DNA from: Symbiodinium sp. CCMP2592 | Taxonomy: Eukaryota; Sar; Dinophyceae; Suessiales; Symbiodiniaceae | NCBI GenBank assembly: GCA_905221615.1 | Contig: CAJNDT010004691.1 | Location: 111,001 to 175,000, forward strand | Reading direction: 5' to 3' | DNA length: 64,000 bases | Shown here: positions 55,731 to 64,000 of the stretch, one piece after another | Numbering within the stretch: the first letter of the stretch is position 1 | Layout: each line of letters begins with the position of its first letter | The notes under the pieces: generated by a model | Told to the model about the DNA's origin: nothing | The model's input: only the letters and a program-made list of their open reading frames with translations | Database searches by the model: none | Position numbers and translations under genes: made by a program

Positions 55731-56400
55731 TTCAGTCCTTTGGATTCTTAGTCCGTCCTTCCCAGATAGCTGCAACAGGGCTTGTAATGCAGGGCTCGTT
55801 GTCCTTATCGATGGGATTTGGCACGCAAAAGGACCCAATTCTTCCAATAATGGGCATTGGCTAAACCGAAAGGCCCTTAACCCCTAAACCCGAAACCGTA
55901 GGGTAAGGATTCCTTCCGGGAGGGCCTATATTTGTAAACTCAGAACAAGGCAATTCCGGGTCGTCAAAACTCCCAACTTCGCCAAAAGAAATCAACTGTT
56001 TAGCTACCTAGAGTATATAACGATGTTGGGAATCAGGGTTTAGTGTAACCACTGCAATACCTTTAACTTTTCCTAAAGTGGCAGCTGTCGTTGTCGTGGC
56101 AATCGTCGTCGTCGCAGGAGCAGACTCAGCTGCTGCAGCATGCCCGTACATGGTAGGAGAATGGGTGTAGGGAGGCGTAGGAGTAGAGCGAGTACGCATA
56201 GGCATTGGCAAAGGCGTAGGAGCAGAAGTAGAAATAAGAGTATCTGCAACTTTAGCAGTAGCAGGAGCGGCAGCCGCAACCCTTGAACCCGAGAATCCAT
56301 GGGCCCTATGCTCTTATCCTCAGGCCGTACAGTAAGAAAGGTGGCTCCGAATGGTGCACATGCTTCATGTACAATGGTCTTTGGGCGTAGGGGCCTCAAA

Positions 56401-56494
56401 CTCTGAGCTTCTAGAGTCTTAGTGTCTACTATATTTTAGGCCCAGGAGTACTTTATGCCCAAAGTATACACTGTTTGGGTACATGGACCCTTAA
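56401..56494. repeat. Hairpin element, family H, left arm decayed
   Basis: GTGTCTACTATATTTTAGGC and CTGTTTGGGTACATGGACCC. Confidence 0.5.
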
Positions 56495-57100
56495 GTCTGT
56501 AGTCAGACCAGATGCTGACTCGGCTTGCTCATTGGAGCCGCTTTGTTTAGGGTTTATGGCTGGGGTTTGCTTATTATTCTCCGTCCTCAGAAACCCCGAG
56601 TCTAAACATACCCGAAGCCCTGAAGCCCTAAACCCTAAAGCCATGAACTTTCAACCCTTAGCCCTAAACCGTGATCAACACAGCTGCATTTCCACCGCAA
56701 GCTTAATAAACCCTGAAGCGTAAATTCAGACCCTGCAGCAACCCTGAACCCTAAACACTAAACCCCAAACGCTTCAACACAGCTGTATTTCTGCTTTCGT
56801 TGGCCCGAGGGGCCCAAAGGGGGTTTCCCACTCTTGGTCACCCGCCTTTCTTCGGAAGGCGGGAGGGGCTTAGGGTTTATGAGGGTTTAGGAGGGTTCCA
56901 GGGTTCAGGAGATAGCTGGTTGAGAGCATAGGGTCTAGGGGTTAGGGGTTAGAGGGTTCAGGGTTTTATTATGGCTTTGAAGGTTTATGAGTTTAAAGCG
57001 GATAAGGGTTTCATTAGGGTTTTAGGGTTTATAAGTCTATATATGGGTTTAGGTTCTAGGTTTATAGGTTATAGGGTCTAGGGTTACCAGGTGCTGTATT

Positions 57101-57200
57101 CTTAGGGGTACTTAGAATTCATTCTAATTTTTGGTTATTGTAATCCCTAAGAAACAGGTAAAATTAAGCTTTTTGCTAGGGTTCTAAGTTCAGTGTGGTA
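57101..57200. repeat. Interspersed element, family O
   Basis: TAGGGGTACTTAGAATTCAT to GGGTTCTAAGTTCAGT. Confidence 0.7.
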
Positions 57201-57317
57201 TTCTCTTTTTCAATGCCCGTACATTAAATCCTTATAATAGCCCTTATAGTAACCCTTATGAACCCCTGTAAAGGAGCCCACCGTACTGTGTTTAGGGTTC
57301 TAAGTTCAGTATAGTAG

Positions 57318-57452
57318 ATCCCTTAAAGGAGCCCTTATAAATCCCTTAAAGGAGCCCTTATAAATCCCTTAAAGGAGCCCTTGTAGATCCCTTAAAGGAG
57401 CCCTTGTAGATCCCTTATAAAGGATCCCTGATAGATCCCTTAAAGGAGCCGT
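57318..57452 (+). repeat. ~24-bp tandem array
   Basis: Five to six units of ATCCCTTAAAGGAGCCCTTA type. Confidence 0.85.
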
Positions 57453-57529
57453 ATTCTGTGTAGGGTTTCAGATTGGTTCAATCTTTTGAGAAGGCTTGGG
57501 ATCGAGGCTCCGGGCTTTTGGTGTTGTTC

Positions 57530-57715
57530 AGGGTTTTGGGGTTTTAGGGGTTTTAGGGGTTTTGGGGGTTTAGGGGGTTTAGGGGTTTGGGGGGTTTAGG
57601 GGTTTTTGGGGGTTTTGGGGGTTTAGGGGTTTGGGGGTTTAGGGGTTTTGGGGGTTTTGGGTTTTTTGGGGTTTAGGGGTTTAGGAGTTTAGTGGTTTAG
57701 GGGTTTAGGGTAGAT
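57530..57715 (+). repeat. TTTAGGGG/TTTTGGGG octamer-like array
   Basis: GGGGTTTAGGGGTTTTGGGG-type units, mostly 8-9 bp; the G-strand counterpart of the 14.2-kb array. Confidence 0.8.
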
Positions 57716-57859
57716 TCTTGCCGTAGGGCTTTCAGGATTGTTAGGGATGTTTCGGATGTTTAGGGCTCTGATAGAAGCCTACACTGGGGGGCTCTGCTGA
57801 GGCGTTCTGTAAGAGCGTCAGCCACAACACTTCTCCTTTTGCAAGTGTTGCCTTTGATG

Positions 57860-58346
57860 TTTGAGGAGTCAGTTCGGCTTGTGGAGCCCGTGACAATAAT
57901 GGCATCAAGGAGGATCATCATAAATTCCATGAGGAGTGGAAGCAGCCGCCTTGGGGGTACTATCCTGGGAAGCTGTCCATGCTGCACTGCTGCACTGCAG
58001 AAGTGACCGTACTTCGCTGCAATCCCTACGCTTTGACGGAGCTTGGTGAAGGGTTCTGTGGGGCGTGGCCTTGCCCAAGGCCTACAGAGCCATGCCCGTG
58101 CTAGGCATCCTGGCGCCTGTGACGAAAGTGACAGAGAGCGAGCCGGAAGAAGTTGGCAACAAAGAAAAGGGAATCGACAGGTGAAGAAGGTGGCCAAAAA
58201 GCCAGCCGCCAAGCCTGAGATTGAGCACGACACATGTTTAGAGGGCGAAGAATCGGATGCGGACTACAAAGCTCTGGAATGGGATCCGGATGCTGAAGTT
58301 GAAGTTGGCGAAGAGCCAGAATCAGAAGGAGCATGCTCCCTAACAC
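57860..58346 (+). CDS. Coding block in successive frames (57.9-58.4 kb)
   Basis: Three plus-strand pieces read like protein in different frames. First, ~57860-58105 has EDHHKFHEEWKQPPWGYYPG and KLSMLHCCTAEVTVLRCNPY. Then from ATG 58091, MPVLGILAPVTKVTESEPEE followed by VGNKEKGID. Then from 58182, KKVAKKPAAKPEIEHDTCLE and ALEWDPDAEVEVGEEPESEG, a Lys-rich then acidic tail. The switch near CGACAG/GTGAAG (58180) could be a splice border or a frameshift. A 157-codon minus frame (58233-57760) also exists but is Leu/Ser/Arg-biased and less convincing. Could be exons of one gene with unrecognised introns or a decayed copy; function unknown. Confidence 0.4.
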
Positions 58347-58474
58347 AGGGCTTTGAATAGTAGGGGCTTATGTCAAGGGTGTAGGGCTCCGAATAGTTGG
58401 GCATCTTTCCCCTTGGTACTCCCTGCGCAGCAATCCGGCAAAACATGCCCCAAAGCCCTGCCTAAGCCACACCG

Positions 58475-58561
58475 AAGCCCCAAAGTAGTTCCTTTTTGGG
58501 ATTACATTAGATGATTCTCAATATGAACCCCCAAAAAAGCAACTACTTGTGGGGCCTTAGG
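58475..58561. repeat. Hairpin element, family J
   Basis: GCCCCAAAGTAGTTCCTTTT and AAGCAACTACTTGTGGGGCC arms. Confidence 0.75.
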
Positions 58562-58590
58562 GTATTCGCCACAGCAAGAAGCCCCAAGTC

Positions 58591-58668
58591 AGCCCTGAGG
58601 CGATGGGGACGGGCGATGACAGCGCAGAGCAGGGCACGATTTGGGAGGTCATCGGAGGTGGGGGCTAA
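58591..58668 (+). CDS. Possible last exon (58.6 kb)
   Basis: Reads SPEAMGTGDDSAEQGTIWEV then IGGGG and TAA, immediately before a TTTAGGG array. Another frame (RRWGRAMTAQSRARFGRSSE) is also open. Confidence 0.35.
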   Translation, partial: SPEAMGTGDDSAEQGTIWEVIGGGG

Positions 58669-58675
58669 GCCAGGG

Positions 58676-58752
58676 TTTAGGGTTTAGGGTTTAGGGTTTA
58701 GGGTTTGGGGTTTGGGGTTTAGGGTTTAGGGTTTAGGGTTTAGGGTTTAGAT
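58676..58752 (+). repeat. TTTAGGG array
   Basis: Eleven units, nine TTTAGGG and two TTTGGGG; one of the most regular arrays here. Confidence 0.9.
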
Positions 58753-59452
58753 TCAAGCGGCTTGTCACGGTTTAGGGTCTAGGGTGGTGAGTAACTAACC
58801 ATTGATATTGGAGGAGCTAAGGAGCCAGGGATGATGATAATCCCTATTAAGTAAAGAGCTAAAGAGCCAAGGGAACCGCAAAACCACTGGTTAGGTAAGT
58901 ACATGGATGAACTTGGAGGGACGATGGCCATGATGATGACCATCACGATGAAGAAGAGCATGACGATGGCATTATTGACAAAAAGAACGCATGAGCAGTC
59001 GTCACCATAAGATGCTTGTTGTGATGCAGACTGAGAGCGTTACGTGAAGACGAACCGTGTTCCGAACAGGCTGTCTTGCCATTTTGTTGCAGTTTGGCCC
59101 ACGGATATTTGGGCCTGGCACGCTGAACCATCCTAACCCCATCTTGGACCACCTCCACCTATGAAGGAACCGCTAAGTCTAACAAGACACAAATGGCCGC
59201 ATGGCCCTACCGTACACGCCATGCAAAGCCCTCACAACCCTCATAAGCAAAACAACCCTTGAAAGAGAATCGGAGCCCTTAAAAACAGCCCTTTAAAGGA
59301 GCCCGATAAGACCCCAAATCCGAAACCCTAAACCCTGCAAGTATCAGTAAAAGCAACGCGTCAGCTCCGACTGATACGGCTGTTCAACAAAACCAAGCAT
59401 GACCCTTTCTGCCTAATCTGTGGGAATTATTGCAACTATACTATACCTTGAG

Positions 59453-59537
59453 CCGGAATAACCTACCTTTTTAAGGACATATATAAGGAAATCACAATAA
59501 GGAACCCTAAAAAGGTAGGTTATTCCGGCCTAAGGTA
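59453..59537. repeat. Hairpin element, family Q
   Basis: TACCTTGAGCCGGAATAACC and GGTTATTCCGGCCTAAGGTA arms; the same family as the nested copy at 21837. Confidence 0.8.
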
Positions 59538-59858
59538 GTTCAGCGTCATGCAGGGTTTTGCCCATCCATCCCAGCACTGAACCCTCGAGGAGCAGACAAG
59601 GGCGGCGCCGGGCGGACCCAGCTCAGGGTCTTGTCGAGTCAGGTTACCCGAAGGCCCCAAAGTAGTATTTCCTTTTGGGGGCTCATTTAAAGAATCGGTT
59701 CTAAGCCGGATCATGTACCCAGTGTTTTTGGGCTTTTTATGACATTAAGCTTTTGAGGCCTTTGAGGCTGCGGACACATAAGCAGAGTATCTGAACACCC
59801 TTGCAGTGCAACTGGTACTTTGCTAAGCAATAAACCCTAGGGGCCCGGTTCATTGCGG

Positions 59859-59931
59859 CACCGGTTACCAGCCTGGTAACCTCTCTCCCAGGGCCTTTGC
59901 TCAGTAACCGGTGTAGGAAGGAACCGGTTCC
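59859..59931. promoter_or_regulatory. Cluster of ACCGGT-centred dyads
   Basis: CACCGGTTAC (59859) and its complement GTAACCGGTG (59904), a perfect 19-bp palindrome GGTTACCAGCCTGGTAACC (59863-59881), and GGAACCGGTTCC (59920-59931). It lies where the repeat-rich DNA ends, ~600 bp upstream of the compact gene. A role as operator, recombination site or element end is inference only. Confidence 0.4.
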
Positions 59932-60530
59932 AAGGCCTGTCCTTCAGAGGTCTTATCCAGGGTTAAGAAGGGGTTATGTGGGTTATGTCTTGGGATTATA
60001 AGCCCAAATCAACGTGGGAGGCGCATGCGGGCTTCCTTCTTTCGGCTCAGTCGGGCATTATATCCCTGTAGTAGTGTTCTAAAGATCAATTCCACATCAA
60101 ATCCTTGAGAAGGTCACGCCGCCGAAGACTATTATGCGATAGCAATCCATAAAATAAGCCTTTTGTAAGGACGTGCGCCGAGTGCTCAGGCGGAATTCTC
60201 TTATTGCAGCGGAAAATAACCATTCCAAGAAACATCCCAAAGCCCTAGCTCTCCCAAAACCGAGTTATAGCTTATGATGCAGCCTGTGTCGGCAAGCTCG
60301 TTGGTTTCTCCGGCATGCGAGCTGCACTTTCAGCACGTCGAAAGATCTTGCTGCAACAGCAGCAGCGAGATCGAGGACTCCAATCCCCCCAGCTGTGCCA
60401 GCTGTATGTTGCCATGCTTCTAGTACAGTGATTGCAACCTCATATTAGATCAGCTGTTTGGAAGTTTTGCCCGGCAGTGCAGCTTTTTGGCCGCAGTGCG
60501 CCCTAAGCGGGCCGGGGCTCTAGCTAAAGG

Positions 60531-60619
60531 ATGCCTCCTAAGAAAAAAACGGAGCCTGCTGATGATGACGACCTAGCTGCCAATGATGCTGGTCCGGATA
60601 TGAATGACGACGACAACGA
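60531..60619 (+). CDS. Exon 1 of compact gene, GC donor
   Basis: From ATG to AACGA, then GCTGCT...CAG (73-bp GC-AG intron). Joined to exon 2, the split codon GA+G gives Glu and the frame continues TLLKDIFDEWLRNKPEG. Reading straight on would hit TAA after four codons. Confidence 0.6.
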
Positions 60620-62608
60620 GCTGCTTCTTAGCTAATATTATCAGTCTGTCGTATACACTAGTGCCTCTGCTTGTACTGCTGCTTGGCTACAGGACCCTGC
60701 TGAAAGATATTTTCGATGAGTGGCTTCGTAACAAGCCGGAGGGGTCGACAGTGTCTCTGGCGGCTATGATGCGATCCAGCGAGGCAGCTTGCTTACACCA
60801 GGTATGCTAGCAAGCTAATCAGCTTGGTGTGTTTGCATGGGCTGGGCAGTATGAGCCTACAACTTAAGGATCATGATTGCCTGGAGGAGTACAGCTTCAT
60901 GGGCGACGATGCTATTGAAAAAGCATTTGACATACTAGCACCACTGTGTGCCCAGTTCGGTAGACGCCCCCCTCTGCCATCGAAGTTCAAGGTCCCTCGC
61001 CCTGTTATATGTTGTATGTATGTGTGCATATACCATAAAAAATATGTGTGTGTGTATATATATATATACCAATATATTATTATCCGATCCGAGGCTACGT
61101 TTCTGTGGCTGAACCACGAGCACGGCATCTTCGGAAGCTCAGCCAAGAAAAAGGAGGTCGAGGTTGCTTTGCGATCATTATGTGGCATGGGTTTCTCCGT
61201 ATGTGCAAAGGTACATGCCTCCATGTGTACTAGAGATTGACAGCATGTGAAGGCTTGGGCCTTCAGCAACGCCAACACCGTCCGGTCTCGCCTTGTCTAT
61301 GTGATTCGGCTGTTTCGGAAAACACCGAAAAGATCGAAGTGCTTTGTTTGCAGTTAATAATACGCACATACACATATGCGACTTGCTGCAAAAATAAATG
61401 TACTTATGTGCCTGAGGCGACAAAAGATTCAGGAGCTCAAGGACATCCTTCGCTTGACGGTGATTGCCGAGGGTGGGGAGGATGAGCCTGGGCAGAGTGC
61501 CCCGCACGAGGAGGTGGAGGAGAGTGCCGAGGGCGAGGGGGGGGCGGATCCGGAGGCGGATCCGGATGAGAGTGGCCAGCAAGAGGATGTGGAGGAGGAG
61601 ATGGCTGACCAAGAGCATCAGGAGGATCCGGAAGAGGAGGAGGAAATGGATCAGGCGGGGCAAGGGGGGGAATCATGAGCTGGAAATATATATAGCAGAT
61701 CTAGACCTACAAATATTTCTATATATATATACACATATATACTTACCCCGACAGGCAGATCCGGATGGTGATGAAGAAGATGGAGATGAGGATGAGGAGG
61801 TAGGTCCAGACTTCCTGTCTTTTTCTCTCCTTGTCTCTCTCTCCGTTCTCTGTCTCTCTCGCTCTCTTGGTGCTTTAAGCAGCTTATGGATTATTCTTGC
61901 CCGCGAGGAGGGCGAGACTACCGTGCAGAAGAAGCCGGCCATGCGCACCAGTGACCAGGACAGGGCGATAGAGTATGTACGGGATGATATCCGGACATGC
62001 ACGTATACATCGCGTACAGCAGGATCACAAGCCGCTGGTTCAGAATCCACCTTCTTGGGATAGCAATTCACGAGATCTATTGTTGATGAGATGTGATGAG
62101 TACGAACTGCCGGCTATGCAGTCCAAACTGCACCTTGATCATGATATGTATATGCATAGATCTAGAGGTAATATCTGGCCCCCCAAATCAGAGATCGATA
62201 CTGCATGTGTCGAGAAAATAAGGCGACTTGCCAATCGACCTGAGAAGGCAGCTGCACCAGCTGCTGGACGTGGCCGCGGTGGACGTGGCCGCAGTGCACG
62301 TGGCCGGGCGGGGCGTGGACGTGGCCGGGGAAACAAGAAGAGGTCGGCGACTGAGCCGGTGGGGGAAACCGAACAGCCACCGCGCAAGAGGGCCAAGAAG
62401 GCAGCTGCAGAGAAAGGCGGGATGTACGTCATGTACATGTCATCGTGTATATAATAATATTTAATACACTACATGCGATACTGGCAGGCCTGGGCTCATG
62501 GCTGACGATCAGCCCAGAGGATCGTCAGAAGCTGAAGGGAACCCTGCCAAAGCTAGCCCGCTACAAAGAATCCCAGCGGCACTATTACATACATTGGTTG
62601 TACATGTG

Positions 62609-62653
<45 letters not shown>

Positions 62654-63088
62654 TAAATATATGATATCCCCGAATCCTGCAATCAGCCCAGGTGATGCCG
62701 TACTGGAGCAGAGGTGAAGTTGGAATTCTTCGACTGGAACTTGAGGATCAAGAGAAGTCTCAGGCAAGTTGCATATTAGTCTTCGGATGGATGTTGTGTG
62801 GGATGCTTGGGGGGCGGGTGGGTTCTGGAAGGTGCTTTCGGTTGCCACTGTGAATGTTCGGGAGAAGATCACGTGGGAGGAGCTTCTTGCCCCATGCATC
62901 AAGGCTGTTACTCATCTGCAGTCTGCAGAGCATTAGCATATAAGTGTGATTGTGCCATTGCATTTATTTGCGAGCTGTGATTTGCTAAGTGCCGGGACTT
63001 GGACAAGGGCGAGGACTACGAGAGGGTGAGCCGGGAATTTGAGGCAGCCAAAACTCAGTTGACTGAGCTGTCGCGGGGTCGCAAGTGA
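60531..63088 (+). CDS. Compact multi-exon gene, acidic/RG-rich protein
   Basis: Model by eye: ATG 60531; exons about 60531-60619, 60693-60801, 60869-60991, 61094-61210, 61244-61345, 61433-61678, 61755-61799, 61908-61976, 62023-62423, 62488-62590, 62692-62763, ~62780-62930, 62990-63088 (TGA). That gives roughly 550-600 residues. It starts MPPKKKTEPADDDDLAANDA. Exons 2-5 look globular (WLNHEHGIFGSSAKKKEVEV; AWAFSNANTVRSRLVYVIRL). The middle is Glu/Asp-rich, then comes an Arg/Gly stretch with basic signals (GNKKRS, PPRKRAKKAA), and a charged end (DLDKGEDYERVSREFEAAKT). An acidic tract plus RG-rich and lysine clusters suggests a nuclear or nucleolar nucleic-acid-binding protein; that is inference, and the globular part is not recognised. 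Introns are 32-110 bp, mostly phase 0. Intron 1 has a GC donor (joins phase-perfectly), and the intron after 62763 also begins GCAAGT. Exons 10 and 12 have unsettled borders. Confidence 0.6.
60693..60801 (+). CDS. Exon 2 of compact gene
   Basis: CTACAG acceptor, GTATGC donor; KDIFDEWLRNKPEGSTVSLA then AMMRSSEAACLHQ. Ends in phase 0. Confidence 0.6.
60869..60991 (+). CDS. Exon 3 of compact gene
   Basis: The acceptor after CTTAAG keeps phase 0 (the nearer GGGCAG would give a stop). Reads DHDCLEEYSFMGDDAIEKAF, 41 codons in all, GTCCCT donor. Confidence 0.6.
61094..61210 (+). CDS. Exon 4 of compact gene
   Basis: CCGAG acceptor, GTACAT donor, 39 codons, phase 0 both sides. Reads ATFLWLNHEHGIFGSSAKKK then EVEVALRSLCGMGFSVCAK. 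Confidence 0.6.
61244..61345 (+). CDS. Exon 5 of compact gene
   Basis: TTGACAG acceptor after a 33-bp intron, very short even for this gene. Reads HVKAWAFSNANTVRSRLVYV then IRLFRKTPKRSK. Donor probably GTTTGC. Confidence 0.55.
61433..61678 (+). CDS. Exon 6 of compact gene, acidic
   Basis: ATTCAG acceptor; ELKDILRLTVIAEGGEDEPG, then about 60 residues mostly Glu, Asp, Gly and Gln, up to ATCATGA. The 3' border is unclear; a GC donor (GAGCTG) is possible. Confidence 0.5.
   Translation, partial: ELKDILRLTVIAEGGEDEPGQSAPHEEVEESAEGEGGADPEADPDESGQQEDVEEEMADQEHQEDPEEEEEMDQAGQGGES
61755..61976 (+). CDS. Exons 7 and 8 of compact gene
   Basis: Exon 7 (61755-61799): GACAG acceptor, ADPDGDEEDGDEDEE, GTAGGT donor. 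Exon 8 (61908-61976): GCGAG acceptor, EGETTVQKKPAMRTSDQDRA then IEY, GTACGG donor. Both begin and end in phase 0; a pyrimidine-rich TCTCTCT tract lies in the intron between them. Confidence 0.55.
62023..62423 (+). CDS. Exon 9 of compact gene, RG-rich
   Basis: CAGCAG acceptor, phase 0, 133 codons. Reads DHKPLVQNPPSWDSNSRDLL, DACVEKIRRLANRPEK-like sequence (from 62194), then alternating Arg-Gly for ~22 residues (62268-62333), GNKKRSATEPVGETEQPPRK and RAKKAAAEKGG. GTACGT donor. RG-rich stretches commonly bind RNA. Confidence 0.6.
62692..62763 (+). CDS. Exon 11 of compact gene, GC donor
   Basis: GCCCAG acceptor and GCAAGT (GC-type) donor frame 24 codons: VMPYWSRGEVGILRLELEDQ then EKSQ. The GT reading elsewhere does not fit. 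Confidence 0.45.
62990..63088 (+). CDS. Last exon of compact gene
   Basis: GCTAAG acceptor, then CRDLDKGEDYERVSREFEAA and KTQLTELSRGRK with TGA; 33 codons including the stop. Probably a helical, charged C-terminus. Confidence 0.55.
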   Translation, partial: CRDLDKGEDYERVSREFEAAKTQLTELSRGRK

Positions 63089-63254
63089 TGAAGCGGTCGC
63101 GACTGGAGTGCTTCCAGGTGTGCGATTGGCCACACCAGTTTTGATTTTAAGGATGCAATGCAGCAGGTGTTTGGATGTCGGTGTGAGCCCTTTGTGCATA
63201 TATACATATATATGTACGTATATGTAAAATCATGTAACTGGCAGTACAGTCCAG

Positions 63255-64000
63255 ATCTAAGAGGGGCACGCTGCACATCGCCTTAAAGTATCGGGCTTAC
63301 CGCCTGCATGTGAAGCTGCTGCTTCGTGCACAAAACGTATGTATAGTACCCATATATAATCTAATACCCTATGGCTATAACCCCCAGATCTTATAAGCTC
63401 GACCACTATAATTTGCCACGGCCTGTTCAGCCTGCTGTTAGTTGTGAGTGTGCCAGCGACCGTCGAGCACATGTACATGTGGCTGCTGGATCTGCATGAA
63501 GTTTCAAGCGGTTCTGCCAGGAGCTAGCATAGCTATACTTCCAGGGCAGGCGCTACAATTGGAAGGGCAATGGGACGACCCCTTGATCTAACCGAGCTGC
63601 AGTTCAAGCTGCTCTGCCACTTGCACATTCCCTGTGTAGTGTGGCTAGACTGCACTTGATTCCTAGCACGATGAGGGCTCTGATTAATGTTTACATGGGT
63701 CTCGCACCCGAGGCTGCATGCCCTGGACTACATCGCAGCCACCTCACACCGCCAACTCGGCAGAGCACCTCGGGTAGATTGTGCAAGTGTGCCATGACAT
63801 GTACAGGTAGAAGCTGTCTGGTTCTAGTGTTGCGATTTCGTACTGATCAGGACCTCGATGTGTTCGATATGTTTGCTGGCTGGTGTGGTGTGTTCTGGGC
63901 AGCTCGTGCCGCCCTTATCCGGATCCTTTGGGGTTTGTTCTGTACGTGTTGCTCTTAGGCTGCGAATTCTGCATAGTCGGTTTTCCGAGGCAAGAAAGGA
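63255..64000 (+). CDS. Second multi-exon gene, partial at window end
   Basis: Several short plus frames look coding: 63255-63336 (RGTLHIALKYRAYRLHVKLL; GTATGT donor), ~63398-63500 (LLVVSVPATVEHMYMWLLDL), ~63586-63650 (LTELQFKLLCHLHIPCVVWL), ~63708-63780 (LHALDYIAATSHRQLGRAPR) and ~63840-63930 (DLDVFDMFAGWCGVFWAARA). The last has a D-x-F-x-x-F-A-G-W-x-G shape like the first glycine-rich motif of Rossmann-fold methyltransferases, a feature I recall from multicopy dinoflagellate proteins; that is a weak inference. Frames differ, so introns are needed, and borders are unresolved. Start and relation to the previous gene are unknown. Confidence 0.35.

Larger units (their letters stand above)
54154..57860. 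other. Repeat-rich stretch, no firm exon
   Basis: Hairpins N, H and O, S-type arms around 54199-54415, heptads and tandem repeats. Short GC-rich islands at 55000-55060, 55490-55530 and 56810-56870 are open but too short to judge. Confidence 0.45.
58753..60530. other. Repeat boundary and upstream region of the compact gene
   Basis: Last clear heptads near 59320, last hairpin (Q) at 59453-59537 and a J fragment near 59655-59710. From ~59850 on, heptads and hairpins are absent. No SL-acceptor-like or TATA-like element could be assigned. The 59000-59160 stretch is open on minus without clear protein character. Confidence 0.5.

Noticed and set aside
57760-58233. 157-codon minus-strand frame
   Set aside because: Leu/Ser/Arg-biased and overlaps more protein-like plus-strand pieces; kept only as an alternative.
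60000-60530. Search by eye for a dinoflagellate spliced-leader sequence or TTTT-box promoter upstream of the compact gene
   Set aside because: No convincing match seen; trans-splicing cannot be supported from this window.

Overview
This window looks like nuclear DNA of a dinoflagellate, most likely a symbiodiniacean or another member of the Suessiales. The evidence is dispersed TTTAGGG/CCCTAAA heptads of the plant/dinoflagellate telomere type, very many ~80-125 bp hairpin elements, coding sequence broken into small exons, GC-AG introns, and pentatricopeptide-repeat (PPR) coding pieces. No bacterial operon, rRNA, tRNA, CRISPR array, transposase or reverse transcriptase was recognised. The assignment rests on sequence style only; nothing was searched.

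Layout. (1) 1-23.7 kb is mostly repeats: telomere-like heptad arrays, hairpin MITE-like elements, a dimeric ~63-bp tandem array at 12.7-13.2 kb and an octamer array at 14.2-14.8 kb. Small GC-rich coding-like islands lie between them, including an uninterrupted ~475-bp coding block at 15.6-16.1 kb. (2) 23.7-54.2 kb has the same repeat-filled background, but on the + strand it carries about twenty 55-170 bp exon-like islands. Many translate into one PPR-like helix pair each. I read these as one (or a few) PPR-protein genes whose 0.5-2.5 kb introns are filled with heptads, nested hairpins and microsatellites. (3) 54-59.8 kb holds more repeats, a frame-shifting coding block at 57.9-58.4 kb and another possible exon at 58.6 kb. 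(4) From ~59.85 kb the heptads and hairpins stop. A compact + strand gene at 60.53-63.09 kb has ~13 exons, short introns (mostly phase 0, two with GC donors), an acidic middle and an Arg/Gly-rich basic region. A second, fragmentary gene runs off the window end.

The main point is the contrast between two gene architectures side by side: a PPR-type gene diluted through ~30 kb of telomere-like and hairpin repeats, and a compact gene in repeat-poor DNA. The hairpins form at least 15 sequence families of similar size, often nested in each other or placed exactly at exon edges. Exon limits were called by eye from reading frame and AG/GT(GC) borders and may be off by several bases.
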